Shown here one piece after another: positions 35,646 through 43,417 of a DNA stretch of 64,000 bases. Location: contig CAYQAC010000008.1 of NCBI GenBank assembly GCA_964415255.1, positions 3,410-67,409 on the forward strand. Direction: 5' to 3'. The DNA is from JAHBVY01 sp964415255 (GTDB lineage: Bacteria > Myxococcota_A > Polyangia > Polyangiales > Polyangiaceae). Position 1 is the first letter of the stretch; each line of letters starts with the position of its first letter. The position numbers were made by a program, and so were the translations under genes. Below the pieces are notes generated by a model. That model made no database searches and was not told the origin of the DNA. It saw only the letters and a list, made by a program, of their open reading frames with translations.

Positions 35646-35651
35646 CGTTTA

Positions 35652-37310
35652 ATGACGTTCACAGAAGCTGCGGCGCAAGTGCTGCGCCTGGTGGGTAAGC
35701 CACTTCACTACAAAGAAATCACCGACGTCGCGATCGAGAAGAACCTCCTCAGCCACGTGGGTAAGAGCCCAGAGGTCACGATGGGGGCGCGGCTCGCCGC
35801 GGTCGTCAAGAAGGAGGACGAGGCCTCGCCGCTCAAGCGGGTGAAGCCGGGGGTGTTCGCGCTGCGCGAGTGGGACCAGCGGTCGATCGATCAGGGTCTG
35901 GCCGATCGCACGCCCGCGCTCGAGTACCTCCAGAAGCGCGAGCAGAGCGGCGTGACGCCGAGCGAGCCACCCGCGGCCTCGCAGGCGAGCCACCCAGAGC
36001 CTGAGGTGGGGGGCAAGCAGCCGGACGCCGCTGAGATCCAGCGCGCGGCGATGGCGGCTCACGCGAGTGAGTTCTTCGAGGCGGAGGCGGACGACGATGA
36101 GCCGATCCTCGGCGACGAAGAGGAGGCGGAGGAGGCCGCGGAGTCAGACGACGAGGGCAGCCGTCGTCGTCGCAAGCGCCGCCGCCGCACCAAGGGCGGC
36201 GAGGGCTCGGACGATGACCTGCCTGGTTACACCGTGTCTGACGCGCCGGCGGACCTCGAAAAGGCCACGCTAGAAGACGCGCGTCCAGCGCGTGAGTCGC
36301 GGCGCGATCGGGGCCGCAACGACCGAAATGGCGAGCGCGGTGAGCGCGGTGAGCGGGGCGAGCGCGGTGAGCGCAACGACCGAAATGGCGAGCGTGACCG
36401 TGGTGAGCGCGGTGAGCGCAACGACCGAAATGGCGAGCGTGACCGTGGTGAGCGTGGTGAGCGTGAGCGCGGTGAGCGTGACCGTGGTGAGCGCGACGAG
36501 CGGCCACGCGAGGGCAGCCGCCGGGACCACGACGCGGATCTGTTTGAGGGTCTGTGTCAGATCATCGCGGGGCTCGATCGCCGAGGTGGCCTCGTGCCGC
36601 TGCGGCAGGTCACGGAGCAGGCTGTGCGCCGGCTCGGTCTCCCACAGGATCTGGCCCTCTCGCAGGGCTTGGTGCAGGCCTGTCTGCGCGCGGATAACCT
36701 GCGGCGGGCGGCACAGGGTGAGCCGCAGCGGGTGCGGCTCGCGGGGGGGCGCGCGGCGCTGCTTGAGCTCGCGCTCGACGGTGAGCAGCGTCGCCTCTCC
36801 GAGGAGATCCAGTCGAAGGCCGCGCGCTACGCCGCGGAGACACGCCGCGTGCTGCTGCGCCGCTTTCAAGAGCTGCCGCCGCGCGCGCTGGGCGAGCTGG
36901 TGATGCTGGTGTTCGAGCGGCTCGGTTACACGGGGCTCGCCCCGTCGCGCCGCCAGGGCAATGGGGAGCTGCACCTGATGGGTCGTAGCCCTGACTATGC
37001 CGGTGGGGTGGCGACGGCGATCGTCGTGCGCCGCGATGGTAAGGAGGTGGGGCGCGAGCGGGTCTCGGAGCTGCGTGGCTCGCTCCACCACTATGGCCCC
37101 GCGGCGGCTGGCTTCCTGGTGACGCTCGGTCAGGTGCTGAGCGGCGCGCGGGATGAGGCGGGGGCGGTCGGCGCCGCGCCGGTGATGCTGCTCGACGGCT
37201 TGGGCTTCGCCGCGCTGTGTGAGCAGCATGGGGTGGGGGTGGTGCACCAGCGCGTGAGCTTGCCCACCTTGGACGTCGAGCTGTTTGACGCCCTGAAGGG
37301 CGGGGGCTGA
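35652..37310 (+). CDS. HARE-HTH protein with RG-rich middle and Mrr-like nuclease C-terminus
   Basis: 552 residues. The N-terminal HARE-HTH domain (about 1-75, TFTEAAAQVLRLVGKPLHYKEITDVAIEK), a predicted DNA-binding winged helix shared with RNA polymerase delta and restriction systems, is followed by acidic and basic linkers, then a repetitive RGER/DRNGER segment (about 215-285). The C-terminal domain (about 410-550) contains LVMLVFERLGYTGLAPSRRQGNGELHLMGR, resembling the Mrr-type restriction endonuclease fold; catalytic D..E/QxK residues are not clearly seen. It could act in chromatin or in defence against modified DNA. ATG at 35652 follows a structured leader. Domain calls rest on motif recognition only. 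Confidence 0.75.
   Translation: MTFTEAAAQVLRLVGKPLHYKEITDVAIEKNLLSHVGKSPEVTMGARLAAVVKKEDEASPLKRVKPGVFALREWDQRSIDQGLADRTPALEYLQKREQSGVTPSEPPAASQASHPEPEVGGKQPDAAEIQRAAMAAHASEFFEAEADDDEPILGDEEEAEEAAESDDEGSRRRRKRRRRTKGGEGSDDDLPGYTVSDAPADLEKATLEDARPARESRRDRGRNDRNGERGERGERGERGERNDRNGERDRGERGERNDRNGERDRGERGERERGERDRGERDERPREGSRRDHDADLFEGLCQIIAGLDRRGGLVPLRQVTEQAVRRLGLPQDLALSQGLVQACLRADNLRRAAQGEPQRVRLAGGRAALLELALDGEQRRLSEEIQSKAARYAAETRRVLLRRFQELPPRALGELVMLVFERLGYTGLAPSRRQGNGELHLMGRSPDYAGGVATAIVVRRDGKEVGRERVSELRGSLHHYGPAAAGFLVTLGQVLSGARDEAGAVGAAPVMLLDGLGFAALCEQHGVGVVHQRVSLPTLDVELFDALKGGG
36316..36501 (+). repeat. RGER/DRNGER coding repeat
   Basis: Irregular tandem repeats of GGTGAGCGC and CGAAATGGCGAGCG type encoding RGER and DRNGER. 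The tract is highly basic and RGG-like, so RNA or DNA binding is plausible. Confidence 0.85.
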
Positions 37311-37315
37311 GGCAG

Positions 37316-38227
37316 GTGGCGGACAGCGTGAGGCAGGCTCCACGCTCGGCGTGGGCCTTGGTGGCCCTGCTGTCCGCCTGTGCGTGTGGTGGTCCGCCGC
37401 CGTCGCAGCTCCCCTCAGCGGCGGCGGCGATTGAGCGGATGCGGGCCACCCAGGCGTGCAGCCGTGGGCTGCGCGCCGACGCGAAGATTGATTACTTTGG
37501 CGTGGAGGGGCGGGTGCGCACCAGCGCGCTGTTCCTCGCCGCGCGCCCCGAGAGCCTGCGCTTCGACGTGCTGGCGCCGAGCAACCTCGGCATGGCCTTG
37601 ATGCTCACCACCAATGGGGAGCGCTTCGCGCTGGCGGATAACCTGAACTCGCGCTTCATCACCGGGCCGGCGCTCACCTGCAACGTGGAGCGCTTCACCC
37701 AGGTGCCGGTGCCGCCCCACGCGCTGGTGACGCTGCTCGGCGGTGAGGCGCCCATCTTGGTGCACGAACCGGGCGCGGCGACGCTCAGCTGGAGCGGGCA
37801 CCTGTTCGGTGGCGGTGAGTACGTGCTGGAGCTGCGCTCGAAGCACGAGGCGACCCAGACCGTCCATTTGACGCCCTATCCCTCCGATTGGGACAAGCCG
37901 TGGCGCGAGCAGCGCCTGGAGGTGTCTTTCGTGCGCGTGGTGCAGCAGGGCTACGTGCTCTACGAGGCCACCTTGCGCGACTACCAAGCGGCGCGCACCG
38001 CAAAGCCGCTGGTCGACCCTGACGGCCTGGACCCTGACGTGCCCCCGAGCGGCCCTGCGTGCGACGCCGCGCTGCCGCGCAGCCTCCGCATCGAGGTGCC
38101 GGAGCAGGCAAAAGACCTGACGATGCGGATCCAGAGCATCGAGCACAACCCGCCGCTCTTGAGCGGCAGCTTCGAGCAGTCCCCCGCCGGTGGCATGCAG
38201 ATCGAGCGCTCGAACTGCCGCGACTGA
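37316..38227 (+). CDS. LolB-like / DUF4292-type outer-membrane lipoprotein
   Basis: 303 residues. Signal region ending in ACACGG, then AAAAIERMRATQACSRGLRADAKIDYFGVEGRVRTSALFLAARPESLRFDVLAPSNLGMALMLTTNGERFALAD, the strand pattern of LolB or DUF4292 lipoproteins that handle lipidated cargo at the outer membrane. Four or so Cys residues, including a late CNVERF. GTG start at 37316 is 5 bp after the HARE-HTH stop, so the two are probably co-transcribed. No TANNNT box is available there. Assignment to the LolB fold is by sequence style; the cargo is unknown. Confidence 0.65.
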   Translation: MADSVRQAPRSAWALVALLSACACGGPPPSQLPSAAAAIERMRATQACSRGLRADAKIDYFGVEGRVRTSALFLAARPESLRFDVLAPSNLGMALMLTTNGERFALADNLNSRFITGPALTCNVERFTQVPVPPHALVTLLGGEAPILVHEPGAATLSWSGHLFGGGEYVLELRSKHEATQTVHLTPYPSDWDKPWREQRLEVSFVRVVQQGYVLYEATLRDYQAARTAKPLVDPDGLDPDVPPSGPACDAALPRSLRIEVPEQAKDLTMRIQSIEHNPPLLSGSFEQSPAGGMQIERSNCRD

Positions 38228-38270
38228 GGGGTGGCTCTGCGAGCAGCGCCGCGCGCTCTGAGCTCGATGC

Positions 38271-39104
38271 TCACTCGATGGCGCGGAGCAGCGCGCCAGG
38301 GCGGTCGCTGATCAGGCCATCGACCCCGAGCGCTGCCAGCCGCCGCGCCTCCGCTTCGTCGTTCACCGTCCAGGCGTTCACCACCACACGCGCCGCGCGC
38401 CACTTGGCGAGTCGCTCGGCGTCGATCAGCGCCGCCTCTGGGTGCACCGCCTCAAAGCTTGTGCGCCGGAGCACGCTCGGCCGCAGCGTCAGCGCGAGGC
38501 TCCGGCGCTGCCCTGCGTGCACCAGCCACGCGCCCGGCAGCGACGTGCCCGCGACGCCGCAGCGCCACTTCAAGGCCAGTGCCAAAGCCGGGTGGAAACT
38601 CGAGCAGAGCACGAGCGGCGCCCCCTCAGGCATCGCGCGGAGCACCGCCGCCGCGCGCCTCACGAGCGTCACGTGCTGGCGCTGCGCCAGCTTATCACCC
38701 CGAAGATCGCTCTTGAGCTCCACGTTGGCGCGCAGGTTGCGGTCGAGGCAGAGCTCGAGCGCTTGACGTAGCGTGGGCACCCGCGCCCCGCCGTCGAGCG
38801 CCACCCGCTGCAGCTCCGCCACGCTGAGCGAGTCCACGCGCCGCTCGTCGCGGCCCGCCGTCACCCGCGTCAGGGTGGCGTCGTGGATCACCACCACCTC
38901 GCCGTCAGCGGTCAGCCGCACGTCGAACTCCACCCCGTCGGCGCCCTCTTCGTGCGCCAGGGCGAAGGCCTCCAGCGTGTTCTCAGGGGCGGCGTGACGC
39001 GCCCCACGATGCCCGTACACAAGCGGGCGCTCGCCCTCGGGGCGGCGCCAGCGCGCCCCAGCGCCTGCCGCGCGCCCTTTGCCTGAGTTATTGAAGTGGT
39101 TCAT
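38271..39104 (-). CDS. Glycerophosphodiester phosphodiesterase
   Basis: 277 residues. GDPD domain with GHRGARHAAPENTLEAFALAHEEGADGVEFDVRLTADGEVVVIHDATLTRVTAG, holding the catalytic His-Arg and metal Glu-Asp residues, and the later ELKSD and VNAWTVND motifs. It hydrolyses glycerophosphodiesters to glycerol-3-phosphate plus an alcohol, here in the cytoplasm because no signal peptide is seen. ATG at 39104; a short upstream open frame starting MNHFHRLANYHAG overlaps it by ATGA and could be a leader. It lies opposite the HARE-HTH/LolB-like operon. Confidence 0.9.
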   Translation of the reverse strand: MNHFNNSGKGRAAGAGARWRRPEGERPLVYGHRGARHAAPENTLEAFALAHEEGADGVEFDVRLTADGEVVVIHDATLTRVTAGRDERRVDSLSVAELQRVALDGGARVPTLRQALELCLDRNLRANVELKSDLRGDKLAQRQHVTLVRRAAAVLRAMPEGAPLVLCSSFHPALALALKWRCGVAGTSLPGAWLVHAGQRRSLALTLRPSVLRRTSFEAVHPEAALIDAERLAKWRAARVVVNAWTVNDEAEARRLAALGVDGLISDRPGALLRAIE

Positions 39105-39196
39105 GAGCTGGCTCCGGCGCGGTGCGCTGGGGTCAGCTCACGAGAGCACCCCTCAGAGCCTGCGTGATAGTTCGCTAACCTATGGAAATGATTCAT
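39101..39196 (-). CDS. Possible 31-residue leader ORF before the GDPD gene
   Basis: The frame begins MNHFHRLANY and its stop overlaps the GDPD ATG (ATGA). The GDPD protein also begins MNHF. It may be a translated upstream ORF coupling initiation, or chance. No Shine-Dalgarno seen. Confidence 0.2.
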   Translation of the reverse strand: MNHFHRLANYHAGSEGCSRELTPAHRAGASS

Positions 39197-39369
39197 GAAA
39201 GTCCTAGGCTGAGGAGCCTGATGGCGGCCCCACTGCCAGCCAAGCTGCCAACCGGCGCATGAGTTTGGCTGGCGGCCCTCACCGTGCGGCTCTAAAAGGC
39301 GGGGGCCGCCGGCCGCTCGCCGGCGCTCAGGTTTCATTGGCGGGTTCACCCGTCGAGGGAGGCGTTCAG

Positions 39370-40002
39370 ATGGCGCGTTGGTCTGGTGTTTTGGTGATAG
39401 CGGTGATGGGGACGATCGCGGCGGTGGGCTGCCGCAAGAAGGATGAGCCTGAGCCGCAGCTGTCGGGGCAGGGTCAGCCTTCGCCGTACGCGCAGCCTAC
39501 CGCGACCGCGCAACCCACCGCCACGGCGCAGCCCGCGGCGGACCCGAACCTGCTCCAGTCGATCCTCGCTGGCGCGCTGTCGGGGGCTCAGGCCACGCTC
39601 GGCGCGGTCACCGGGGGTGAGGTGGGGCCGATCCAGAGCGGCATCCAGATGCAGGCTGGTAACGTGGCGAAGGGCGCGCGCCCTGAGGGTGAGCTGATGA
39701 GCGCCAAGCTGGCGGAGAACGGCCACGCTCAGGCGCAGGTCACGCTGCAGCCAGGGCGCTGCTACACGGTGATCGGCTTCGGTGGCCTCGGCGTGTTTGA
39801 GTACGCCATCAACCTGACCACCTCGCCCCCACTGCCGCCGCAGGTGATCGCGCAGAGCCAGCCGGGCGCCGCGAACCAGCCGGTGGTGGGCGCGAACGAG
39901 AGCTGCATCCGTAACCCCACGCCGGTGCCGATGCCCGTCACCGTGGACATGCACCTCGTGAAGGGGCAAGGCATGGTGGGCGCTCAGGTGTACGCGAAGT
40001 AG
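39370..40002 (+). CDS. Lipoprotein with QPTATAQ linker, paralogue A
   Basis: About 210 residues. Signal peptide ARWSGVLVIAVMGTIAAVGC, then charged KKDEPEPQ and a PTATAQPTATAQP linker, and a compact beta-type domain containing GRCYTVIGFGGLGVFEYAINLTTSPP and a second Cys (ESCIRNP). I do not recognise a named family. A second, diverged copy follows 16 bp later with the equivalent C-Y-[ST]-V-I core, so the two are tandem paralogues, likely secreted and membrane-anchored. The ATG at 39370 begins the signal peptide; upstream in-frame starts are unlikely. Confidence 0.72.
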   Translation: MARWSGVLVIAVMGTIAAVGCRKKDEPEPQLSGQGQPSPYAQPTATAQPTATAQPAADPNLLQSILAGALSGAQATLGAVTGGEVGPIQSGIQMQAGNVAKGARPEGELMSAKLAENGHAQAQVTLQPGRCYTVIGFGGLGVFEYAINLTTSPPLPPQVIAQSQPGAANQPVVGANESCIRNPTPVPMPVTVDMHLVKGQGMVGAQVYAK

Positions 40003-40018
40003 CATTGAAGGCACATCC

Positions 40019-40661
40019 ATGAAATCAAACCGAACGGGGCGGGCGTCGTCAGGCGCCCTGAAGTCTTGCTTGCTGCTCACTGGGACCCTGGCGCTCGGCG
40101 CGCTCGTGGCGGTGGGCTGTCGCAAGAANNNNNNNNNNAGAAGAGGTGGAGTACCCACCGCCGAACCCCAGCGCGACGGCGACGGCCACGGCGACCGCCA
40201 CGGCCACGGCGACCGAGGTGCCCGACGCCGGGCCGCCGCCACCGCCTGAGCCCCAGCCGCTCGATCCGCTCACGCTTGAGGATCTCAGCAAGGCGATCAA
40301 GAAGCGGGTCGCCAAGCAGGCGCCGTACCCCATGAAGGCCGTAGCGGAGCCGTTCGGTGCGGTGCTGAGCGAAGGGCAGACCCACGAGGTGCCGCTGATG
40401 ATCGCCGGGCAGAAGTGCTACAGCGTGATCGCGCAGGGCGGCCCAGGCATCATCGAACTCGACATCGAGATCAAGATTGAGCCCATCGCCGGGGTGGCGC
40501 TGCCCATCAACCCCACCTTCGCCGTGGACAGCACCGGCGGCGCCGAGGCGGCGGTCACCCCCTGCGTCACCAACGTGATGCCAGCCGGCTTCGCGGGCCG
40601 CGTGATCTTGAAGGCGACGCGTGGCTCAGGGCCAGTCGCCGCTCAGGTGTTCATGAAGTAG
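40019..40661 (+). CDS. Lipoprotein with TATATAT linker, paralogue B, split by a gap
   Basis: Signal peptide MKSNRTGRASSGALKSCLLLTGTLALGALVAVGC; a 10-N gap (40129-40138) lies just after the lipobox and breaks the frame by one. The second half (from 40146) reads SATATATATATATEVPDAGPPPPPEP and the domain QKCYSVIAQGGPGIIELDIEIKIEP. It is surely one gene with an unresolved linker. It has the same tandem-paralogue core as paralogue A, including a late Cys (TPCVTN). Function unknown. Confidence 0.7.
40129..40138. other. 10-N assembly gap in lipoprotein paralogue B
   Basis: The gap falls at the low-complexity linker; its true size is unknown. Confidence 0.9.
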
Positions 40662-40718
40662 GGCTCAGCGCCTACCCCTTCGAGCGCAACTCACCTGCGC
40701 CGTGGCCGAACCAGGCCG

Positions 40719-41444
40719 GTGCCTCAACCTGCCTTCGCTCCGCGCGTCTTGAGCGCTGGGAGCCTGCCGCCCCGCCTCGCGGACTTGAGCGATCCACCGA
40801 GCGAGCTGTTCCTCTGGGGTCAGCTGCCGCGCGGCGCCGCCGTGGCGGTGGTCGGCACGCGCAAGCCGAGCGACCCAGCGCTCCACTTCACGCGGCAGCT
40901 GGTGCACGACTTAGCGCGCGCGGGCGTCGCCATCTTGAGCGGCGGCGCCGCGGGCGTCGATCGCGCGGCGCACGAGGCCGCGCTGGAGGCTGGCGGGGAG
41001 ACGCTGGTGGTGGCGCCGGCTGGGCTCAGCCGGCCGTACCCGGCGGCGCACGAGGAGCTGTTTCGGCGCGTGCTGGCTGCCGGCGGGGGCTACCTCAGCG
41101 TGGTGCCGGACGGCAGCGCCGCGGAGCCCTGGTGCTTCTTTCGGCGCAACTCGGTGATGGCCGCGCTGGCGCACGCGGTGGTGGCGGTGGAGTGTGGGGT
41201 GAGGAGCGGCACCCGCAACACCACGGCGCGGGCGCGGCGCCTGGGCAGGCCCGTGTTCTGGCCACCGTCGCCGCCCTGGGAGCCGCGCGGCGCGGGCTTC
41301 TTGGTGGAGTACCGGCTTGGGGGGGTGACGCCGCTGCGGGACGCGCGCGACGTGCTTGAGAGCCTCCGCGCGCGGCGCCTGTACGGGGTGAGCGAGTCCA
41401 TGCAGCTCGGCTTCGAGCTTGAGACGGAGGGCGCGGGGGACTGA
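40719..41444 (+). CDS. dprA: DprA/Smf-like DNA-processing protein, short form
   Basis: 241 residues with a Rossmann-like DprA core: VAVVGTRKPSDPALHFTRQLVHDLARAGVAILSGGAAGVDRAAHEAALEAGGETLVVAPAGLSRPYP and FFRRNSVMAALAHAVVAVECGVRSGTRNTTARARRLGRPVFWPP. These are the GTR and SGGAxGID-type motifs that load RecA on incoming single-stranded DNA. At 241 aa it lacks the usual N-terminal SAM domain and the C-terminal winged helix, so either a minimal DprA or a lineage variant. GTG start. It is adjacent to trmFO on the same strand. Confidence 0.85.
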   Translation: MPQPAFAPRVLSAGSLPPRLADLSDPPSELFLWGQLPRGAAVAVVGTRKPSDPALHFTRQLVHDLARAGVAILSGGAAGVDRAAHEAALEAGGETLVVAPAGLSRPYPAAHEELFRRVLAAGGGYLSVVPDGSAAEPWCFFRRNSVMAALAHAVVAVECGVRSGTRNTTARARRLGRPVFWPPSPPWEPRGAGFLVEYRLGGVTPLRDARDVLESLRARRLYGVSESMQLGFELETEGAGD

Positions 41445-41563
41445 CGGCGCGCCCGTCATGCGGGCCGTACGATGGTTGGGGGCGCAGCATGCTGCACCCC
41501 TACTGTGAACGGCTTCGCCCCACCGCTTGCCCATATCAGGCGCCGGTGCCATAGCGCGCCGTC

Positions 41564-42901
41564 GTGGCGGAGGTGACCATCATCGGCGCGGGGCTCGCGG
41601 GCTCTGAAGCGGCGCTGCAGCTCGCCGCGCGCGGCGTTCAGGTGCGGCTCCTGGAGCAGAAGCCTGAGCGCCGCACCCCGGCGCAGTCGAGCGACCACCT
41701 GTGCGAGCTGGTGTGCTCCAACTCGTTTCGGGGCGCGCACCTGACGAACGCGGTGGGCCTCTTGAAGGAGGAGATGCGCCGCCTGGGCTCCCAGGTGATG
41801 CAGGCGGCTGAGCTGTGCCGGGTGCCCGCCGGGGGCGCGCTGGCGGTGGATCGTGAGCGCTTCGCCGCGGAGATGACTCGGCGCCTGAAGGCCGAGCCCA
41901 ACATCCAGATCATCACCGGTGAGGTCTGCTCACTACCCAGCGAGCGGCCCCTGCTGATCGCCACCGGGCCGCTCACGGGGGACGCCCTGGCGGCGTCGCT
42001 TGAGGCGCACCTGGGAGAAGGCAGCTTAGCTTACTATGACGCCATCGCGCCGATCGTGAGCGCGGACAGCATCGACTGGGAGCGGGTATTCATCGCCTCC
42101 CGCTGGGACAAGGGCGAGACGGAGGAGGAGCGCCGCGCCTACGTGAACTGCCCGATGGATCGCGAGCAGTACGAGCGTTTCGTTGCGGAAATTCAGGCGG
42201 CGCGCAAGGTGGAGCCGCGCGCATTCGAGCAGGCGCGCTACTTCGAGGGTTGCCTCCCGGTGGAGGTGATGGCGGAGCGCGGGGTGCGCACGCTGGCGTT
42301 TGGGCCGATGAAGCCAGCTGGGCTGACGGATCCGCGCACTGGGCGTTGGCCCTATGCGGTGGTGCAGCTCCGGCGTGAAGACGAGGCGGGCACCGCGTAC
42401 AACCTGGTGGGGTTTCAGTCGCGCATGGCGTGGCCGGAGCAGGAGCGCATCTTCCGCACCATCCCGGGGCTTGAGCAGGCGGAGTTTTTGCGCTTGGCCG
42501 CCGTGCACCGCAACACCTTCCTGTGCGCACCGCGCCTGCTAGACGAGACGATGCAGCTCCGGGCGGAGCCCGGGCTCTACTTCGCCGGGCAGATCACGGG
42601 GACGGAGGGCTACGTGGAGGGCGCCGCGGGCGGTTGGCTGGTGGCGCACTTCATCGCGGAGCGCCTGGCCGGGCGTGAGCCGCGGCTGCCCCCAAGCGCC
42701 ACGGCCCACGCCGCGCTGCTGCGGCAGCTGAGCCGCCACCCGGAGGACTACCAGCCCTCCAACATCACCTTCAGCCACTTCGCCCCGTTCGAGGGGGCGG
42801 ACGCCCGCGGCCGCAAGCTCAAGAAGCGCGACCGCTACCAAGCGATGGCGGACCGCGCCCTCTCAGCGCTCGCGCCGTTCGCCGACGAGGTGACGCCGTA
42901 G
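41564..42901 (+). CDS. trmFO: Methylenetetrahydrofolate--tRNA-(uracil-5-)-methyltransferase TrmFO
   Basis: FAD and folate-dependent enzyme that makes ribothymidine at U54 of tRNA. 445 residues. FAD motif VTIIGAGLAGSEAALQLA, then SDHLCELVCSNSFRGAHLTNAVGLLKEEMRRLGS (catalytic Cys region), EGCLPVEVMAERG with the second conserved Cys, LAFGPMKPAGL and the C-terminal GYVEGAAGGWLVAHFIAERL. GTG start at 41564; a TAGCGC box lies 6 nt before it. Complete by motif. Confidence 0.96.
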   Translation: MAEVTIIGAGLAGSEAALQLAARGVQVRLLEQKPERRTPAQSSDHLCELVCSNSFRGAHLTNAVGLLKEEMRRLGSQVMQAAELCRVPAGGALAVDRERFAAEMTRRLKAEPNIQIITGEVCSLPSERPLLIATGPLTGDALAASLEAHLGEGSLAYYDAIAPIVSADSIDWERVFIASRWDKGETEEERRAYVNCPMDREQYERFVAEIQAARKVEPRAFEQARYFEGCLPVEVMAERGVRTLAFGPMKPAGLTDPRTGRWPYAVVQLRREDEAGTAYNLVGFQSRMAWPEQERIFRTIPGLEQAEFLRLAAVHRNTFLCAPRLLDETMQLRAEPGLYFAGQITGTEGYVEGAAGGWLVAHFIAERLAGREPRLPPSATAHAALLRQLSRHPEDYQPSNITFSHFAPFEGADARGRKLKKRDRYQAMADRALSALAPFADEVTP

Positions 42902-43166
42902 CGTCAGGCCCCGGTGCCTGGCGCTGGGTCATGCCGCTTCGCGCCGCGGTAGCTGCAGCGAGGGCTGTGAGCTCCCGTCGGTCGCCTGACCGGCGCTGAG
43001 TTGGCATCACAAGTTGGGGGATCGGGGGGTTTGCCTGCACCGCGCTTGGGTGGCGCCGGCCTAAGAGCTGGTCGAGGCGCCCGTAAAAATCTCAAGGCGC
43101 TGTGCGACGCGCTTGACAGAGTGGAGGAAGGCTCCTAATAAAGCGCTCCCTCCCTGGTGGAGGGCT
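42902..43166. other. Intergenic region trmFO to tRNA-Gly
   Basis: Contains a degenerate reverse-orientation C-rich element (about 43014-43047) and a tRNA promoter (43113-43141). No protein gene supported. Confidence 0.55.
43113..43141 (+). promoter_or_regulatory. Sigma-70 promoter of tRNA-Gly
   Basis: Perfect -35 TTGACA (43113-43118), a 17-bp spacer and -10-like TAATAA (43136-43141), with the tRNA starting 25 bp after. It is the only classical two-box promoter that I could read confidently in the window. Confidence 0.7.
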
Positions 43167-43241
<75 letters not shown>

Positions 43242-43305
43242 CGACTTAGCTGGCCGCGCCCCGCGCTTGGACATCCCGGCGGAAGGGGCCGCTGAGGTCA
43301 GCTAA

Positions 43306-43402
43306 CCTGATGAGGCGCGCTGTTTGATGAGGTGCCCATCTGACGAGGCGCTGTTTGATGAGGCGCCTGACTGACGAGGTGCCCTGTCTGATGAGGCGCC
43401 CG
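43306..43402 (+). repeat. Degenerate TGATGAGGCGC repeat, about six units
   Basis: TGAYGAGGYGC units at irregular 14-20-bp spacing between the tRNA and the antiporter gene. It overlaps a TCAG-N5-CTGA palindrome at 43298. No gene seen. Confidence 0.65.
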
Positions 43403-43417
43403 GCCTTGAATGGGCCC

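Larger units (their letters stand above)
34881..35651. other. Intergenic region before HARE-HTH gene
   Basis: About 770 bp. It holds an AT-richer patch (34940-34960), a C-rich element (34978-35003), an 18-bp tandem repeat (35321-35400), and a structured 5' leader with nested inverted repeats (35583-35645). Reading frames here have no recognisable domain. Confidence 0.6.

Noticed and set aside
36227..36421. Reverse-strand Arg/Ser-rich ORF
   Set aside because: Antisense of the RGER repeats; an SR-like appearance is a by-product of the repeat.
40146..40661. Separate gene starting MEYPPPNPSATATAT
   Set aside because: It is the continuation of lipoprotein paralogue B beyond the 10-N gap; it lacks its own signal peptide.
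43306..43402. Possible CRISPR array
   Set aside because: Units are about 11 bp, degenerate and irregularly spaced, with no cas genes in the window. The other tandem repeats here also lack CRISPR-like spacers.
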